Of a stretch of 64,000 nt of DNA, positions 62,064 to 64,000 are shown piece after piece (within the stretch, counting starts at the first letter, position 1; each line of letters starts with the position of its first letter). Under the pieces are notes generated by a model. The model did no database searches, was not told the origin of the DNA, and saw only the letters and a list, made by a program, of their open reading frames with translations. The position numbers and the translations under genes were made by a program. The stretch is from Streptomyces collinus (lineage in GTDB: Bacteria > Actinomycetota > Actinomycetes > Streptomycetales > Streptomycetaceae). The stretch covers positions 5,270,001 to 5,334,000 of the forward strand of contig NZ_CP133771.1 of NCBI RefSeq assembly GCF_031348265.1, read 5' to 3'.

Positions 62064-62372
62064 ATGGCGGGACAGAAGATCCGCATCCGGCTCAAGGCCT
62101 ACGACCACGAGGTCATCGACTCTTCGGCGAAGAAGATCGTCGAGACGGTGACGCGTACTGGTGCGTCGGTCGCAGGCCCGGTGCCGCTGCCCACTGAGAA
62201 GAACGTGTACTGCGTCATCAAGTCGCCGCACAAGTACAAGGACTCGCGCGAGCACTTCGAGATGCGCACGCACAAGCGCCTGATCGACATCCTCGACCCG
62301 ACCCCCAAGACCGTTGACTCTCTGATGCGACTCGACCTCCCGGCCGGTGTCGACATCGAGATCAAGCTCTGA
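62064..62372 (+). CDS. rpsJ: 30S ribosomal protein S10
   Basis: A 102-aa ribosomal protein (also NusE, which links NusG and the ribosome). It starts MAGQKIRIRLKAYDHEVIDS and has the conserved NVYCVIKSPHKYKDSREHFE and LPAGVDIEIKL. First gene of the S10-spc operon; rplC follows after 17 bp. ATG 62064 is the standard start. Confidence 0.97.
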   Translation: MAGQKIRIRLKAYDHEVIDSSAKKIVETVTRTGASVAGPVPLPTEKNVYCVIKSPHKYKDSREHFEMRTHKRLIDILDPTPKTVDSLMRLDLPAGVDIEIKL

Positions 62373-62389
62373 GGGCTGGTGATCTGAGA

Positions 62390-63034
62390 ATGGCTAAGCA
62401 GATCAAGGGCATCCTGGGCGAGAAGCTCGGCATGACGCAGGTGTGGGACGCGAACAACCGTGTTGTTCCGGTCACCGTCGTCAAGGCCGGCCCCAACGTC
62501 GTCACCCAGGTCCGTACGAACGACGTCGACGGCTACGAGTCCGTCCAGATCGCGTTCGGCGAGATCGACCCGCGCAAGGTGAACAAGCCCCTCAAGGGCC
62601 ACTTCGCCAAGGCCGACGTCACTCCCCGCCGCCACCTCGTCGAGATCCGTACCGCTGACGCCAGCGAGTACACCCTCGGCCAGGAGATCACCGCCGAGGT
62701 GTTCGAGGCCGGCCTCAAGGTCGACGTGACCGGCAAGAGCAAGGGCAAGGGCTTCGCCGGTGTCATGAAGCGTCACAACTTCAAGGGCCTCGGCGCCGGA
62801 CACGGCACCCAGCGCAAGCACCGCTCGCCCGGTTCCATCGGTGGCTGCGCCACCCCGGGCCGCGTGTTCAAGGGCCTCCGCATGGCGGGTCGCATGGGCA
62901 ACGAGCGTGTCACCACCCAGAACCTGACCGTCCACGCCGTTGACGCGGAGAAGGGTCTGCTGCTCATCAAGGGCGCGGTTCCCGGTCCGAACGGCGGCCT
63001 CGTCCTGGTCCGCACCGCGGCCAAGGGGGCCTGA
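62390..63034 (+). CDS. rplC: 50S ribosomal protein L3
   Basis: A 214-aa primary binder of 23S rRNA near the peptidyl transferase centre. GKGFAGVMKRHNFKGLGAGH and HRSPGSIGGCATPGRVFKG, including the tip of the long central loop, are intact. It starts at ATG 62390 and ends 7 bp before rplD. Normal length. Confidence 0.97.
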   Translation: MAKQIKGILGEKLGMTQVWDANNRVVPVTVVKAGPNVVTQVRTNDVDGYESVQIAFGEIDPRKVNKPLKGHFAKADVTPRRHLVEIRTADASEYTLGQEITAEVFEAGLKVDVTGKSKGKGFAGVMKRHNFKGLGAGHGTQRKHRSPGSIGGCATPGRVFKGLRMAGRMGNERVTTQNLTVHAVDAEKGLLLIKGAVPGPNGGLVLVRTAAKGA

Positions 63035-63041
63035 GGTACCG

Positions 63042-63698
63042 ATGAGCACTGTTGACATCCTTTCGCCTGCAGGCGAGAAGACCGGTAGCGTCGAGCTCCC
63101 CGCGGAGATCTTCGGCGTGGAGAAGATCAGCATCCCGCTGATCCACCAGGTCGTCGTCGCGCAGAACGCCGCTGCCCGTCAGGGCACGCACAAGACCAAG
63201 ACCCGCGGCGAGGTTCGCGGTGGCGGCAAGAAGCCGTACCGCCAGAAGGGCACCGGCCGCGCCCGCCAGGGTTCGACCCGTGCGCCGCAGTTCGCCGGCG
63301 GTGGCGTCGTCCACGGCCCGCAGCCGCGTGACTACTCGCAGCGGACCCCGAAGAAGATGAAGGCCGCGGCCCTGCGCCACGCCCTCACCGACCGGGCCCG
63401 TCACAACCGCATCCACGTCGTCTCCGGCGTGGTCGAGGGCGAGACCCCCTCCACGAAGGCCGCCAAGTCGCTGTTCGGCAAGATCTCGGAGCGCAAGAAC
63501 CTGCTCCTGGTCGTCGACCGCGCCGACGAGGCCGCGTGGCTGTCCGCCCGCAACCTGCCCCAGATCCACATCCTGGAGCCGGGCCAGCTGAACACGTACG
63601 ACGTTCTCGTCTCGGACGACGTGGTCTTCACCAAGGCCGCCTTCGAGTCCTTCGTGTCCGGCCCGAAGGCCAATGACACCGAAGGGAGCGAGGTCTGA
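63042..63698 (+). CDS. rplD: 50S ribosomal protein L4
   Basis: A 218-aa protein lining the exit tunnel. The tunnel loop GGGKKPYRQKGTGRARQGST is conserved and wild type, so no macrolide-resistance change is seen. In E. coli L4 autoregulates the S10 operon, but I see no sign of that mechanism here. ATG 63042 follows the rplC stop by seven bases, and the stop overlaps the rplW ATG. Confidence 0.97.
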   Translation: MSTVDILSPAGEKTGSVELPAEIFGVEKISIPLIHQVVVAQNAAARQGTHKTKTRGEVRGGGKKPYRQKGTGRARQGSTRAPQFAGGGVVHGPQPRDYSQRTPKKMKAAALRHALTDRARHNRIHVVSGVVEGETPSTKAAKSLFGKISERKNLLLVVDRADEAAWLSARNLPQIHILEPGQLNTYDVLVSDDVVFTKAAFESFVSGPKANDTEGSEV

Positions 63699-64000
63699 TG
63701 GCTATCCGTCACCCCGCTATCGCCTCCAAGGCGGCGAAGAAGGCCAAGGCCGCGCGCGTCGCCAAGGCGCGCCGCCACGCCGCCGAGGGCAAGAACACCG
63801 TCGAGACCCCGCTGAGCAAGTCCTTCACGGACCCCCGTGACGTGCTGCTCAAGCCGGTCGTCTCCGAGAAGAGCTACGCGCTTCTCGACGAGGGCAAGTA
63901 CACGTTCGTCGTGGACCCGAGCGCCAACAAGACCCAGATCAAGCAGGCCGTCCAGGCGGTCTTCTCGGTCAAGGTCACCGGGGTCAACACGATCAACCGC
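63698..64000 (+). CDS. rplW: 50S ribosomal protein L23, N-terminal part (runs off the window)
   Basis: The first 101 residues are present: MAIRHPAIASKAAKKAKAAR is an actinobacterial N-terminal extension rich in Lys/Ala, followed by the normal fold (DPRDVLLKPVVSEKSYALLD, YTFVVDPSANKTQIKQAV). L23 sits at the tunnel exit and docks trigger factor and SRP. ATG 63698 overlaps the rplD stop (ATG/TGA sharing one base). The gene continues past the window edge. Confidence 0.96.
   Translation, partial: MAIRHPAIASKAAKKAKAARVAKARRHAAEGKNTVETPLSKSFTDPRDVLLKPVVSEKSYALLDEGKYTFVVDPSANKTQIKQAVQAVFSVKVTGVNTINR

Overview
The window is chromosomal DNA from a high-GC actinomycete, almost certainly Streptomyces. 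The evidence is strong G/C third-position bias, GTG and TTG starts, an S. coelicolor-like rpoB that starts at TTG, a NusG with a long acidic N-terminus, HTH/DUF397/ATP-binding regulatory triads, and the actinobacterial order tRNA-Trp, secE, nusG, rplK, rplA, rplJ, rplL, rpoB, rpoC, rpsL, rpsG, fusA, tuf, rpsJ. Most of it is core genome, with accessory DNA inserted between the ribosomal and RNA polymerase operons.

Layout. 1-770: N-terminal part of a sensor histidine kinase (minus strand). 993-11631: a second, partial complex I operon, nuoABCHIJKLMN, without nuoD, E, F or G; NuoC and NuoI have long low-complexity C-terminal tails. 11887-17391: HtpX protease, YccF, an APC permease, a GlsB-type membrane protein, YajQ, tRNA-Tyr and a secreted protein. 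17524-22622: an MFS transporter fused to carboxypeptidase-regulatory-like domains, a small CxxC protein, a Rossmann-fold oxidoreductase preceded by a 57-bp tandem repeat, and an amidohydrolase. 22859-30938: tRNA-Thr, tRNA-Met, rpmG, two hot-dog dehydratases, a TetR/MFS exporter pair with twin operators, murB, adenosine deaminase and an aspartate-type aminotransferase. 31245-45308: tRNA-Trp, secE-nusG, rplK-rplA, two lipoprotein paralogues, an L10 leader, rplJL and rpoBC.

45365-51578 (minus strand) is the most interesting segment. Six same-strand genes lie between rpoC and the str operon: a Crp/Fnr regulator with a cyclic-nucleotide cassette, a class III nucleotidyl cyclase, a 703-aa NTPase-like/helical-repeat protein, an SPFH-like protein, a two-helix membrane protein of the Pycsar effector (PycTM) type, and an M48 membrane protease. 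The cyclase tail and the N-terminus of the large protein carry the same glycine-rich peptide. I read this as an expanded Pycsar-like (cyclic-nucleotide, membrane-effector) defence or stress operon.

51772-56971: a DUF1707 protein, then rpsL-rpsG-fusA-tuf from a strong promoter. 57057-61627: accessory material. It holds a YvlD-like membrane protein, a frame-disrupted HTH gene, a WhiJ-like triad, fragments of an S41 peptidase and of a polymorphic toxin, an SMI1/KNR4 immunity protein and a zinc-ribbon protein. 62064-64000: the start of the S10 operon (rpsJ, rplC, rplD, partial rplW). The rpsL and rpsJ leaders share a near-identical 24-nt hairpin element.
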